Made by a program: the position numbers and the translations under genes. Below, in pieces: positions 39,651 to 50,657 of a stretch of 64,000 nt of DNA. The DNA comes from Colwellia sp. (GTDB lineage: Bacteria; Pseudomonadota; Gammaproteobacteria; Enterobacterales; Alteromonadaceae). The notes under the pieces were generated by a model. The model had not been told where the DNA came from, searched no databases, and worked only from the letters and a program-made list of their open reading frames with translations. Every line of letters starts with the position of its first letter. Position 1 is the first letter of the stretch. The DNA is taken from the NCBI GenBank assembly GCA_029938115.1, contig JAPYOP010000003.1, forward strand, positions 1 through 64,000. Direction: 5' to 3'.

Positions 39651-40289
39651 TTACTGATAATCAGCAAGGCTCAAATTTTCTTTATTACACACGTTAATAA
39701 TTGCGTCTCGTTGGGCTAATTTACGAAGGTACTTAGATAAATTATTAAATGATAAAGGTGGTTTTTTTAATTCATCGGCCCAAACGGCTAGCATAAACAA
39801 AAAATAATCACAGGAGCTGATAGTTGTTCCAATGAGGAAGTCTTTATTTTCAAACGCTCGGTTAAGCAGATCAAACATTTCTGTTACCCTAATTTCTTGT
39901 GCCTCGATAATGCTCTTTGCAGCTTTAACATTGGTGGTATGTTTTTGAGGATAAAAATACATCATTAGCTCTGCTTGCACTGTATTTGATAAATACATCA
40001 TCCATTGAAAAAATAGTGCTCTGTTTTTATCTCCGACCTTAGGTATTAAATTTGAAGAAGGGTGCGCCTCGGCTAAATATATACAGATCGCTGGGCTTTC
40101 AAAAATAGCAAAACCATTATCTACTAATGTGGGAATTCGTCCAGCGGGGTTTAACGCTAAATAATCATGTGATTTCTGTGCATTGCTTTCTCTATCTACA
40201 AAAACTAATTCAAAGTCTACTCTCAGTTCTTCGAGGATGAAGTGTGGAGCCATGCTAGCGTTCAACGGGTAATAATATAATTGGTACAA
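39651..40289 (-). CDS. Glutathione S-transferase family protein
   Basis: LNPAGRIPTLVDNGFAIFESPAICIYLAE. Confidence 0.92.
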   Translation of the reverse strand: MYQLYYYPLNASMAPHFILEELRVDFELVFVDRESNAQKSHDYLALNPAGRIPTLVDNGFAIFESPAICIYLAEAHPSSNLIPKVGDKNRALFFQWMMYLSNTVQAELMMYFYPQKHTTNVKAAKSIIEAQEIRVTEMFDLLNRAFENKDFLIGTTISSCDYFLFMLAVWADELKKPPLSFNNLSKYLRKLAQRDAIINVCNKENLSLADYQ

Positions 40290-40424
40290 AGAATATTCCT
40301 TTTTGATGTACAGCGTTTAAATTGACAAAGATTGTTTCGTATATGAAAATAAAATCTCTTATATGAGTACAGTGTTTGTGTTTATAAAATTAACAGAACG
40401 ATAAATTAGTAGTCGAGGGATAAG

Positions 40425-40853
40425 ATGTTTATCAATGGCGTTTCGGTTATATTGACTGGAGAAAAAGATAACCCATTAGGCATGTCGTTAGCATGGGTTT
40501 CTCAAGTAGAAAAAGAGCATATCGTTATTTCAGCACCTAAAGAAAGTCTTGTGACAAGTAGAGTTCTGGAAAATGGGATATTTTCCATTAACCAACTTGG
40601 TGTCGGACAAGAAGATGTTGCAAGGCTATTCGGTGGCCGGAATGTTGATAAAAGTAATATTGAAAAAAAAGTGGATATTGGCCAAGCCAGTAAAGGCACT
40701 CCTATTTTAAATCAATGCTGTTTCACCGTCGTTTGTAAAGTTACCAATAGTTTTGATATTAATAAGCAAACAGTGATTATTGGTCAATTATTAGAGACGA
40801 TTGAACACAGTTTTGTACAGCCTTTAATATTTAAAAAAACAGACTTTTTTTAA
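40425..40853 (+). CDS. Flavin reductase-like domain protein
   Basis: GMSLAWVSQVEKEHIVISAPKES...FSINQLGVGQEDVARLFGG. Confidence 0.75.
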   Translation: MFINGVSVILTGEKDNPLGMSLAWVSQVEKEHIVISAPKESLVTSRVLENGIFSINQLGVGQEDVARLFGGRNVDKSNIEKKVDIGQASKGTPILNQCCFTVVCKVTNSFDINKQTVIIGQLLETIEHSFVQPLIFKKTDFF

Positions 40854-40922
40854 TGATTAAAGAAGAAAGAACTTATCTTAGTCGTATTGAACTAGCATTC
40901 ATCAGCAGTTGAAGGATCTTGT

Positions 40923-41489
40923 ATGTCAGAAAAACACATAACTGATTTTGAAAAGTCTTTAGCTCTCAGGTTGAAAGCCTTGCGAAATGAAAACGGCTTA
41001 ACATTAGATGAATTAGCTAAAAAATCAGGTGTAAGTAAGGCGACACTTCATCGAATTGAAAAATGTGATGTTAGTCCTACTACCAGTGTCTTAGGTAAAT
41101 TGTGTGCTAGCTATAATCTGCCATTGTCATTTTTAATGATGCAAGCTGAAAAGAAAGTTAGGCCATTAATTAGTAGGGAAGAACAATCTGTTTGGGTAGA
41201 TCCTAGTACTGGTTATAAGCGAACTTCCGTTTCGCCCCCTAGCGAATATTTAGGTTGTGAAGTCGTTGAATGTGAATTACCAGCACATACGTTCATGAGC
41301 TCTGAAAAAGCACCAGTACTTAACTTAGAACATCATGTATACCTATTAAATGGAGAATTAGAAATAACCATTGGCTCTGATGTTTATCAATTATCTGAAG
41401 GTGATTGCCTTCGTTATAAGCTATCAGGGAGTCATGCTTTTAAAGTACTTTCAGCGTATCCCGCTATATTTATAATGGTTATTTTGTAG
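40923..41489 (+). CDS. XRE family regulator with cupin domain
   Basis: LKALRNENGLTLDELAKKSGVSKATLHRIEKCDVSPTTSVLGKL plus C-terminal cupin. Confidence 0.9.
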   Translation: MSEKHITDFEKSLALRLKALRNENGLTLDELAKKSGVSKATLHRIEKCDVSPTTSVLGKLCASYNLPLSFLMMQAEKKVRPLISREEQSVWVDPSTGYKRTSVSPPSEYLGCEVVECELPAHTFMSSEKAPVLNLEHHVYLLNGELEITIGSDVYQLSEGDCLRYKLSGSHAFKVLSAYPAIFIMVIL

Positions 41490-41633
41490 CACTAAGTAAT
41501 ATTCAACTTACAACGTTACATTATACCTTATACCTTTTCACGTTTTTCAGAAAAAATTCCCTTTTTCGGTACAACCAATATATAACATGCAACTCTGTTT
41601 TTATTTATTCCTTTTAAATCATTCGCTTACGGG

Positions 41634-41650
41634 TTGGCACGTCTCTGGCT
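41634..41650 (+). promoter_or_regulatory. Sigma-54 promoter candidate TTGGCACG-TCTC-TGGCT
   Basis: Matches -24/-12 consensus YTGGCACGN4TTGCW except one position; 51 nt before ATG 41701. Confidence 0.7.
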
Positions 41651-41700
41651 ATATAGACATTAAGTTAATTAGCATATTTCACACTCGTGTAGGGAACATA

Positions 41701-42948
41701 ATGGATATAAAGAAAAAGCCTCAAGTTAAACAAGTACCATGGTTAAAGCGTTCAGCCTTTATTGCTTGTGCACTAGCCTTTGTTGGTTGGCAATTTAATA
41801 GCCCCAGTTCAGATGTGAAAATCGTCAGAAGCGACATTCGAGTTGCCTCAGTGCAACAAAGTGACTTACCTTTTACTATTTCAGGATTCGGCAAACTTAT
41901 TTCGAAGCACAAGCGATTACTTACTGCGCCCACGATAGCGACAATAGAAGAAATATTAGTATTGCCAGGCACTCAGGTTGAGGCCGATACTGTTATTATG
42001 AAATTAAGTAACCCCGATCTTTTATTGCAAGTTAATAATGCTCAAATGGAATTAGTTAGACATAATGCCAGTTTACGTGAATTGATAATTAATCAAAAAA
42101 GTGAGTATTTGGCGCACCAAGCTAATTTAGTGAAAATTAACTCTGATTTAGCGGCAGCGAAGTTGAAAGTTGAAGCTCAAACTAGTTTAGCGGCCAAAGG
42201 TATAGTATCGGCAATAGAGTTTAAACGTTCAAAATTAACCGAAAACCAATTTGAAAAGCAGCTGAAAATAGAGCAGAAAAGATTGTCTCATTTAGAAAAA
42301 GCACACCAAGAAAAAATTGCGGTACAAGGTCAGTTTGCTAAACAACTTGAAGCAAACTTGGCATTGAAACTATCTTTACAAGCGGGCTTGGTGATTCGTG
42401 CAGATATTGAAGGGGTATTGCAATCATTACCTGTAACGTTAGGGCAAAGTGTCGCCGCCGGAGAGCAATTGGCGTTAGTTGCCAGTAGTAAAACGATGAT
42501 GGCACAACTTAAAATTCCACAAGGTGAGGCACAAGACATTGCCATTGGTCATCAAGCAGAAATAAATACCAGAAGCGCGTTGATTAGAGGCGTAGTGAAC
42601 CGTATTGACCCAGTCATTACCAATGGCAGTGTGCTTATTGATATTGATATAACCCAAGCACTGCCTGCAAATGCAAGACCTGAACTAAAAGTTGAAGGGA
42701 AAATTGAAATAGGCATGCTTAACGATGCGCTTTATGTAAAACATCCCGTTGGCGTTAAAGCTAACTCAAGTCAGCAGGTATTTACCTTAGATGCTGACAA
42801 ACAAACGGCAATACAGCGAACGATGAAATTCGGCCGAATTATTGGCAATAATATCGAACTACTTTCAGGCGCTAGCAAAGGAGAACAATTTATTGTTTCA
42901 GATACTTCTAGCTGGCTACAAAACCACACGATGACTATCACAGATTAA
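41701..42948 (+). CDS. HlyD/RND-type periplasmic adaptor of an ABC exporter
   Basis: Adaptor architecture; start moved from 41587 to 41701 (MDIKKKPQ) since the upstream extension overlaps the promoter. Confidence 0.88.
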   Translation: MDIKKKPQVKQVPWLKRSAFIACALAFVGWQFNSPSSDVKIVRSDIRVASVQQSDLPFTISGFGKLISKHKRLLTAPTIATIEEILVLPGTQVEADTVIMKLSNPDLLLQVNNAQMELVRHNASLRELIINQKSEYLAHQANLVKINSDLAAAKLKVEAQTSLAAKGIVSAIEFKRSKLTENQFEKQLKIEQKRLSHLEKAHQEKIAVQGQFAKQLEANLALKLSLQAGLVIRADIEGVLQSLPVTLGQSVAAGEQLALVASSKTMMAQLKIPQGEAQDIAIGHQAEINTRSALIRGVVNRIDPVITNGSVLIDIDITQALPANARPELKVEGKIEIGMLNDALYVKHPVGVKANSSQQVFTLDADKQTAIQRTMKFGRIIGNNIELLSGASKGEQFIVSDTSSWLQNHTMTITD

Positions 42949-42961
42949 CAAGGACAAAATT

Positions 42962-43669
42962 ATGAACAAACAAGCACTTATCGAATTAAAGAATATTAGT
43001 AAAGTTTACTCAAAAATAGACATGGAAACACATGCACTTCGTGACATTAATATGGCCATATATGAAGGGGATTATATTTCAATTTCGGGCCCTTCCGGTT
43101 GTGGTAAATCAACTCTGTTATCCATTTTAGGTTTGTTGGACACACCAACCGACGGCAGTTATTTGATTAAAGATCAGCAAGTAGCCAACTTAACCAATGA
43201 TGAAAGAGCTGAAATTAGAAATTTACATATAGGTTTTATTTTTCAAGCGTTTAACTTAATTGATGAAATCAGTGTTTATGACAATGTAGCCTTACCGTTA
43301 AAATATCGTGAGCCTAAATTGTCTGCTAAAGAAGTCAATGAGCAAGTGATGAGCAGTTTAGAAAAGGTAGAAATGCAGCATCGATGTTCACATAAGCCTA
43401 ATCAGCTTTCTGGTGGGCAACAACAGCGTATTGCTATCGCCCGCGCCTTAGTTGGTAAGCCAAATATACTACTGGTCGATGAGCCGACAGGTAACTTAGA
43501 TTCAAAAAATGGTGACTTGGTGATGGCATTATTAGATAACTTAAATAAAGAAGGTACCACCATTTGTATGGTTACGCATGATCCAAGATATGCGGATCAC
43601 GCTAGCATCAAGCTTAATTTATTAGACGGTGTTATTTTAGACAATATTGCTTTACAGGAGGCTGTATGA
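42962..43669 (+). CDS. MacB/LolD-like ABC transporter ATPase
   Basis: GPSGCGKST, LSGGQQQRIAIARAL, LLVDEPTGNLD. Confidence 0.96.
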   Translation: MNKQALIELKNISKVYSKIDMETHALRDINMAIYEGDYISISGPSGCGKSTLLSILGLLDTPTDGSYLIKDQQVANLTNDERAEIRNLHIGFIFQAFNLIDEISVYDNVALPLKYREPKLSAKEVNEQVMSSLEKVEMQHRCSHKPNQLSGGQQQRIAIARALVGKPNILLVDEPTGNLDSKNGDLVMALLDNLNKEGTTICMVTHDPRYADHASIKLNLLDGVILDNIALQEAV

Positions 43670-46101
43670 GCACATTATTCAACGAGATAAAAACAACCAC
43701 GGTTAGCTTGTCTCGTGTACCTGGTTTTGTAATAACCACCGTTTTCACTTTGTCATTAACTTTAGGTGTTTTGTTGGCTGCTTTTAGTCTTAACCATTTA
43801 TTACTGTTTAAAGCATTACCTTATCCAGATGCCCAACGTCTCATTTTAATGGAGCAAGAATTACAAGAAGGTGAAAGAAAGTTTTCCGGTTCACAATACT
43901 TTGTTGCCCAAAAATTAATGTATCAACAACAAAAAAGCTTAGAGGCCATGGCTTTGGTATTTCGCAGCGACGCAATATTAGCAAGCTTACGCGACAAACC
44001 ATTAATAGAGCTCAGTTATGTTACTCCTGAATATTTCGACCTGTTGGGTACACCTATTCTTATAGGTCGCGCTTTTACCGAGCAAGAAAGCATTGATAAC
44101 AACAAGGCAAGCGCGCTAATTAGCGAACAATTATGGCGTGAAGAATATGGTGCAGATGGCAATATTGTTGGTCAAAATATTACCCTAGGTGAACAGCAAT
44201 ATAAAGTCGTCGGTGTTATTGCTTCCAGTTTTGCTGAGCCGGGTAATTTTGCTGACGATGCTAACTCACAAATCTGGTTACCGTGGGATTTTCATGGTCA
44301 AGATGAAGAAACATGGAACTATATCTACAGTCAAACAGCTGCCATTGGTAAGTTAGCGCCAGCAACAACTATTACCCAAGTAAGCGACGAGTTTAATAGC
44401 CTTGTTGATCCTATATTTCAACAAAATGGCAGAGTTGGCAATGCGAAACATCAAGCAATTATTGCCCAATTCCAAGACTTACAAATTGCCATCATAGGTG
44501 ATAATAAATATATCGTATTATTAATTTTACTGGGTGCAGGGGTGTTGCTACTTATTGCTTGTGCCAATATTACTAACTTATTCTTTTCTAGAGCAGCACA
44601 AAGACAACGAGCATTAGTGATTCAAGCAACGCTAGGGGCAAAGCTCAAACATCTATTTTTTAATATTTGGTTAGAAAGCTTATTACTCTGTGCTGCTTCA
44701 ATGATCATCGGTCTAGTTCTTGCCGGCTGGATTATAAAACTATTGCGTATTACAGCAGGTAACGTTTTGCCACGTTTAGCGGAGTTATCATTAGACATAA
44801 CGTCAGTAGCCTTTGCTTGTATCCTCACCTTAACGTTGTCGTTGATCTTTGCTCTTATTACCTTAAAACTGATTAATTACAAACAGCTAATTTTACAGTT
44901 ACAGTCAAGTGGTAAGGGCACTGGCGCACAGATAAATAGCAAAGTTCGTAATATTTTAATTGCCAGTCAAATTTGTTTAGCAACGCTACTATTAGTAATC
45001 ACCACTTTGGTAATGAATAACGCGCTTAATGTGCTTAATCATCCACTAGGCTTTGAAGATGAAAACCTATATCATCTGGAGCTTGATATTGGTGAAGGTT
45101 ACCCAGAAAAAGAAAGTGAAAGACAGCTTTCTCGTGATTTACTTGCGCAATTACAAAACTTCGACGGTGTTACAGAGATATCACGTACTAGTAATGCTCC
45201 TATCAGGCATGGCAGTAGTAATACTGGCATTTTTAATAGCGACAATGTCAAGTTAGGTCACTTATCTTTTGTAAACATTGATAACAATTATTTTAATACG
45301 GTTGGTTTAACCATGCTTGCTGGCCGAGGTTTTAATCAGCAAGAAGCCAGGGAAGCAAGTGACACTATCATTTTAAGTAAAACTGCTGCGACAAAAATTA
45401 TTGCTAGTATTGGTGATGGTAGCGGAAAAGTTGAAGATATTATTGGTAAGGTAGTTTATTCAGCTGGTGGTGATACTTGGACAGTGGTTGGCGTAGTAGA
45501 CAACATTTATAATCCTTACAACGATGATAAAACGCAGGGGGCGATGATGTATTTCCCCCACTCTCGCACAAATTTCATCATCAGAATGCAAGATGGTAAA
45601 GCTTTAGCGAAAACGGATATTATTAATTTACTTGATGAACACTTTGCTGATATCAAAGTATGGAGTTTCAGCTCAGTCTCAGACATTCATGAGCAGTTGG
45701 TTTACCAGAAAAAACTCACTTTGTGGTTAAGCTTAGTATTAGGTGTTTTTGCTTTGCTCTTGGCGGCGATAGGTATCTATGGTGTTATTAGTTATAACAG
45801 TCAAATGCGACGTTATGAGCTAGGTATTCGTATGGCGTTAGGTGCTAAAAGTCGACGAATGTTATTTGAATTTATTAGCGATTCATTTACGCCTATCGCG
45901 ACAGGTTTTGTATTAAGTTTGGTATTAGCCGTGGTACTTTATAGTTGGGCACAGCAGTATATTAATCAATGGTTGAGTTTTGATTGGTTGATGACTTCTA
46001 GCTGTATACTGGCGTTAATTATCATCGCATTAGCGGCTTGTTATTTTCCTGCGAAAAAGATCATTGCGACAGACCCGATAAAGGCCTTGAGAAATGAATA
46101 A
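43666..46101 (+). CDS. FtsX/MacB-type ABC transporter permease
   Basis: Two FtsX-like halves; GIYGVISYNSQMRRYELGIRMALGA; overlaps ATPase gene. Confidence 0.94.
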   Translation: MSTLFNEIKTTTVSLSRVPGFVITTVFTLSLTLGVLLAAFSLNHLLLFKALPYPDAQRLILMEQELQEGERKFSGSQYFVAQKLMYQQQKSLEAMALVFRSDAILASLRDKPLIELSYVTPEYFDLLGTPILIGRAFTEQESIDNNKASALISEQLWREEYGADGNIVGQNITLGEQQYKVVGVIASSFAEPGNFADDANSQIWLPWDFHGQDEETWNYIYSQTAAIGKLAPATTITQVSDEFNSLVDPIFQQNGRVGNAKHQAIIAQFQDLQIAIIGDNKYIVLLILLGAGVLLLIACANITNLFFSRAAQRQRALVIQATLGAKLKHLFFNIWLESLLLCAASMIIGLVLAGWIIKLLRITAGNVLPRLAELSLDITSVAFACILTLTLSLIFALITLKLINYKQLILQLQSSGKGTGAQINSKVRNILIASQICLATLLLVITTLVMNNALNVLNHPLGFEDENLYHLELDIGEGYPEKESERQLSRDLLAQLQNFDGVTEISRTSNAPIRHGSSNTGIFNSDNVKLGHLSFVNIDNNYFNTVGLTMLAGRGFNQQEAREASDTIILSKTAATKIIASIGDGSGKVEDIIGKVVYSAGGDTWTVVGVVDNIYNPYNDDKTQGAMMYFPHSRTNFIIRMQDGKALAKTDIINLLDEHFADIKVWSFSSVSDIHEQLVYQKKLTLWLSLVLGVFALLLAAIGIYGVISYNSQMRRYELGIRMALGAKSRRMLFEFISDSFTPIATGFVLSLVLAVVLYSWAQQYINQWLSFDWLMTSSCILALIIIALAACYFPAKKIIATDPIKALRNE

Positions 46102-46239
46102 GTACTAACTAAATGTTAAATAAGTCATGTTAAAGTGCGCAGTAGGCATGTGGCTACTGCGTCTATTTATAAATGTTATTTTAAGCCCGTAAGCTTAGTG
46201 CCAATAAATAAAAAACAATTAACAGAAGATAAAGATAAA

Positions 46240-47592
46240 ATGAAAAAAACAATCATTGTTGTTGATGATCAAAGTGACCTGCGCTTATCCGCTAGATTTG
46301 TGCTCGAAAATTACGGCTTTAACGTCATTGAAGCGGACTCTCCATTACAAGCATTAGATAAAATAGCCGAACAACAAGTTGATTTAATGTTGCTAGATAT
46401 GAATTTTCAATACGATACCACGTCTGGCCAAGAAGGCTTGGACATGTTGAAAACCTTAAAAGACAAAAACTATAGTTTTCCCGTTATTGTTATGACAGCC
46501 TGGTCTACCGTAGAAATTGCCGTTGAAGCTATTAAGCTTGGCGCTAAAGATTTTATTGAAAAACCTTGGAAAAATCAGCGCTTAATTCGTTTAATAGAGC
46601 AACAATTTCAATTAGGATCTGTGCAACTAGAAAACAAACGTCTTAAAGCGCAGCGACCAACGAAAGATATATTCATGTTGGGAGAATCTGCTGCCATGCA
46701 GTTAGTACTTACTCAAGCTAAAAAGCTTGCAGTAACAGACACGCCAATTCTAATAACAGGTGAAAATGGCACAGGTAAAAGTTTGCTAGCCAGTTATATT
46801 CATCAACATTCAGCTCGACATAGTGAAAGTTACGTTACGGTGAACATGGGCGCGATCCCTGAAACATTGTTTGAAAGTGAGCTGTTTGGCCACACTAAAG
46901 GTGCTTTTACCGATGCAAAAAAAGATCGCATGGGGCGCTTTGAAGCAGCACAATCAGGCAGTTTATTTCTCGATGAAATTGGTACTATTCCACTAAATTT
47001 ACAACCTAAACTATTACGTGTGCTTGAGTCAGGTGAGTTTGAAGCGGTCGGCTCAAGTAAAACTTTGCAGGCAGAGGTTCGGCTAATTGCCGCTAGTAAT
47101 ATCGACTTTCAACAGGCCATTGCTAACGGTGAGTTTCGTCAAGACTTGTATTATCGTATCAATACCATCGTGCTCGATATCCCGCCATTACGACAAAGAA
47201 AAGAAGATATATTACCGTTAGCCGAGCATTTTTTGGTGGAGAAAAGTCATAAGTACAATAAAAAGGGACTCTTTTTGTCAAAACAAGCAAAGACGGCCTT
47301 ATGCCAATATGACTGGCCCGGAAACATTCGTGAACTCAGCCATGTGGTTGAGCGCGCTGTTTTATTAAGTGACTCAAATGAGATTCAAGTCAGCGGCTTA
47401 AATGAGCCGTTGACGATAAGTTCGAGTGAGGACATGCCCTTTATGACCATTGATGAGGCTGAGCAGCGATTAATTAAACAAGCCTTAGAAAAAACGAAAG
47501 GAAGAGTGATAGAAGCAGGTGAGTTATTGGGTTTAGGAAAAAATGCAATTTATAGACGATTAGAGAAATATCAAATTGACCAAAAATCTTAG
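46240..47592 (+). CDS. NtrC-type sigma-54-dependent response regulator
   Basis: Receiver VVDDQSDLR..LLDM; GENGTGKSLLA, GAFTDAKKDRMGRFE; Fis-type HTH; start moved from 46135. Confidence 0.95.
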   Translation: MKKTIIVVDDQSDLRLSARFVLENYGFNVIEADSPLQALDKIAEQQVDLMLLDMNFQYDTTSGQEGLDMLKTLKDKNYSFPVIVMTAWSTVEIAVEAIKLGAKDFIEKPWKNQRLIRLIEQQFQLGSVQLENKRLKAQRPTKDIFMLGESAAMQLVLTQAKKLAVTDTPILITGENGTGKSLLASYIHQHSARHSESYVTVNMGAIPETLFESELFGHTKGAFTDAKKDRMGRFEAAQSGSLFLDEIGTIPLNLQPKLLRVLESGEFEAVGSSKTLQAEVRLIAASNIDFQQAIANGEFRQDLYYRINTIVLDIPPLRQRKEDILPLAEHFLVEKSHKYNKKGLFLSKQAKTALCQYDWPGNIRELSHVVERAVLLSDSNEIQVSGLNEPLTISSSEDMPFMTIDEAEQRLIKQALEKTKGRVIEAGELLGLGKNAIYRRLEKYQIDQKS

Positions 47593-48967
47593 CCTAGAGC
47601 AGCGACATAGCCCAGAGCAACAGCCTAGCCTAGAACAACGGCTTGGCTGGCTGCTTATAGCAATTATATCACCAACAATAGCCATCTTTATTGCCTCTGG
47701 ATTTGCTCTTGAGTTTGATTGGGTTCTTTGGTTAACACTCAGTTTGTTGCTTATCGTTATATATTGCAGCTTAGTTGTCGCGATATATCGATTAACTATC
47801 GCGCCTTATTACAGTTTAACAAGCTTAGTTGACGCACTAAAAATGGAAGACTACAGTCTCCGAGCTAAGTCACCTTACTCTCAGGGCATTGTCGCGACAT
47901 TGTTTGATGAACTATCATCTTTAAGTCAAAACTTGCAAGTAAGTAAAAATCGTTACGATCAGCAGATGTTTTTATTGTATGGTCTTATCGAGCAATTAGA
48001 CTCACCAGTCCTTATTCTTAATCAAAAAAATCAGCTGCAGCATGCTAATCCGGCAGTAGGGCTTTTATTTTCAGTGCCATGGCAAACGTTAAAGCAAAGT
48101 CCGGCTGAAAAGTTAGGCTTAGAAAAACATGACGGTTTATGGCGTTTTTCTGAAAACAATGCCTTCAATATGACAAGTAACTGGCAGATAAGACAAAGTG
48201 AATTCAAAGACAATAGCAATAATTATCACTTACTGATGTTGAATAATATTACGCTAGAGCTGCAAAAAAATGAGCAGCAGGCTTGGCAAGATATTATCCG
48301 AATTCTTAATCATGAGGTGCGAAATTCTTTAACACCTATCTCAACACTAAGCCAAAACTTACTTGAAATGCCTAATTTAACGGCTGAAAAATGTCAGCAA
48401 GCTATTAAGATTATAGATAGTCGAAGCAATAACTTGTTGCAGTTTATCGACAGTTATTCAGACTTAGCTAAACTGCCATCACCCAATTATCAGAATTTTG
48501 ATTTAGCCGAACTGTTAAACGATATTACTAGCCTAGTGCAACAAGTAACCGTGAATTTATCTAGCGCCTTATTTATCAACGCAGATAAGGGACAGCTTGA
48601 GCAAGTACTATTAAACCTGATTAAAAATGCTAAAGAAGCGCAGAACGCAAACAAAACTCCAAACAATAACTTAAGCAATGATTTAAACAGCCAAAATATA
48701 AACAAGAATATAAACAAGAGTATAGAAATACAGGTTTGTAAAACAGCGCAGCAGATTGTCATTAAAGTATTAGATCAAGGATGTGGTATTGCCAACACCG
48801 CAAACTTATTTGTTCCGTTTTACACTACCAAAGCTACGGGCTCAGGCATCGGTTTAGCCTTAAGTAGACAAATAATAAGAAACCATAAAGGTGAGCTGTC
48901 ATTAGTAAACCGAACCAACTCACAAGGTGCTGTTGCGACCATTAGTTTTCCTGTTTATCTTTGCTAA
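47576..48967 (+). CDS. Sensor histidine kinase
   Basis: ILNHEVRNSLTPISTLSQN, NLIKNAKEA, GSGIGLALSRQI. Confidence 0.95.
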   Translation: MTKNLSLEQRHSPEQQPSLEQRLGWLLIAIISPTIAIFIASGFALEFDWVLWLTLSLLLIVIYCSLVVAIYRLTIAPYYSLTSLVDALKMEDYSLRAKSPYSQGIVATLFDELSSLSQNLQVSKNRYDQQMFLLYGLIEQLDSPVLILNQKNQLQHANPAVGLLFSVPWQTLKQSPAEKLGLEKHDGLWRFSENNAFNMTSNWQIRQSEFKDNSNNYHLLMLNNITLELQKNEQQAWQDIIRILNHEVRNSLTPISTLSQNLLEMPNLTAEKCQQAIKIIDSRSNNLLQFIDSYSDLAKLPSPNYQNFDLAELLNDITSLVQQVTVNLSSALFINADKGQLEQVLLNLIKNAKEAQNANKTPNNNLSNDLNSQNINKNINKSIEIQVCKTAQQIVIKVLDQGCGIANTANLFVPFYTTKATGSGIGLALSRQIIRNHKGELSLVNRTNSQGAVATISFPVYLC

Positions 48968-49543
48968 GACAGGAAAGCTAATGATTTCACTAGAAAGAGC
49001 CCTGTTTTAATGTCTACTTTTGAGGAACCAAATTTTTAAAGCTTTTAATACGCTCAGATTCTTTGGGGCACACTTTGTTGAAATTGAAGCAGATCTAGCC
49101 ACTGAACAAACAAGATTCTTGATTATTTAGCGACTCAATACTGTGGCACTATTATTAATCCGCCAGTGATGAAAAATAAAATCATTGACGCAGCTATCTG
49201 TTGCATGGGCTTTCATTCTTTGAGTAAATGATATTTGATGAACAAACATGTGAAAACATTAATGCAAATCTGTTAGATTATAAACTTCTTAGTACTGCTA
49301 ATTTTTTTTGGTAAGCACAAGTATTGTTTGAAGCGTTTTATGACAGTGTTGGTCCTTTTTTACGCTCGTGGGACCGGTAAGTCGCTCATAGGTGCTGCTG
49401 TTGTTGCTCAAACCATGTATAACGCTACTGGTGCTCGTATGGGTTTTTTGATGACGCCAGAGCGAGTATTGAATGCGTTAGGGAAAATTTAAAGGTTTTA
49501 GTTGAAGCTTTAGTGAAGGTTAGGATAAAGGTAAGATAGAACA

Positions 49544-50608
49544 ATGAATCATTTATACCATTTACTTGAAAAGTATTTATCACAACATAGCGAAGAGCAA
49601 TGGTCGTGCGCTTCCGTAGTGACTAAATCTGGCTCAAGCTATCGCTGGCCAGGCGCGATGATGATGATCAGTCCATGGGGTAAAAGCTATGGTTTGGTCA
49701 GTGGAGGCTGCCTTGAGTCTGATGTGATTCGTCGTGCGCAAAAAGTATGGCAAATGGGACAAACCGACTATGTTATCTACGATACTGCGGATGAAGAGAG
49801 TTTTGCCGCCAGTTTAGGTTTAGGTTGTAACGGTAAAGTTGGTGTATTGATTCAAGCTATTTCGCCTCAACATCATGAATTATTAACCACGCTTTATCAC
49901 CGTATGCAAAACAAGCAAGCCAGTTATTTGCTGCAATGTTTTCAAGCAAACATTAGCGACCATATCAATCACTGGGTTTTATTTGATGAGTCAGGTGAAC
50001 TTGTTATTTCTACCTTGAATGAAAGTACTGCTGATGATAATGCTAAACTTCAACTAATTGACGGTTTTGATAGACTAAAAGAGCAATTACCCGATAGGCA
50101 ATCAGTACACGTTGCAGGAGATAATCACTGGGCAATAGCTAAAATTACGCCACCTAAACACCTATGGGTGCTTGGTGGAGGACTTGATGCAGAGCCTGTG
50201 GTTGAACTGGCATCAACGCTGGGTTGGCTAGTGACTGTGGTTGATCACCGTGTTGGTTATGCCCGCGAAGCTAATTTTTCTAAAGCTAAAAATGTGTTGA
50301 ATTTAATGCCAGGAAAAGCAGCACAACAAGGTGGTTTTCAATTATCTGATGCTTTCATTTGTATGACTCATAATAAAAATATTGATGCAGACTGGATGAA
50401 AGAGCTTGCTGGCGCATCTCAGGCTAAATATATCGCTCTATTAGGGCCTACTTCACGTAAAGATGAAGTGATGGCTATGGCACAAGTGTCTCACTCATTT
50501 AGTAAAAAGGTTAATGGTCCTGCAGGTAGCGAGTATATTCGTGGAGATTTGCCAGAATCAATTGCTTTATCTATGATTACTCAGTGTCATATTGCACTGC
50601 AGCAATAG
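49544..50608 (+). CDS. XdhC/CoxI family protein
   Basis: VVTKSGSSYRWPGAMMMI...GLVSGGCLESDV; GGGLDAEPVVELASTLGW; IALLGPTSRKDE. Confidence 0.9.
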   Translation: MNHLYHLLEKYLSQHSEEQWSCASVVTKSGSSYRWPGAMMMISPWGKSYGLVSGGCLESDVIRRAQKVWQMGQTDYVIYDTADEESFAASLGLGCNGKVGVLIQAISPQHHELLTTLYHRMQNKQASYLLQCFQANISDHINHWVLFDESGELVISTLNESTADDNAKLQLIDGFDRLKEQLPDRQSVHVAGDNHWAIAKITPPKHLWVLGGGLDAEPVVELASTLGWLVTVVDHRVGYAREANFSKAKNVLNLMPGKAAQQGGFQLSDAFICMTHNKNIDADWMKELAGASQAKYIALLGPTSRKDEVMAMAQVSHSFSKKVNGPAGSEYIRGDLPESIALSMITQCHIALQQ

Positions 50609-50657
50609 CTTAGTATGAAATTATAATAAACAATAAATTGAAAAAATAGGAAGGTAA

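Noticed and set aside
41587-41700. N-terminal extension of the HlyD-like ORF
   Set aside because: Overlaps the sigma-54 promoter candidate and lacks adaptor-like sequence; ATG 41701 is preferred
47585-47645. Imperfect repeats at the kinase N-terminus (SLEQR-HSPEQ-QPSLEQR)
   Set aside because: Short low-complexity duplication; no functional implication supportable
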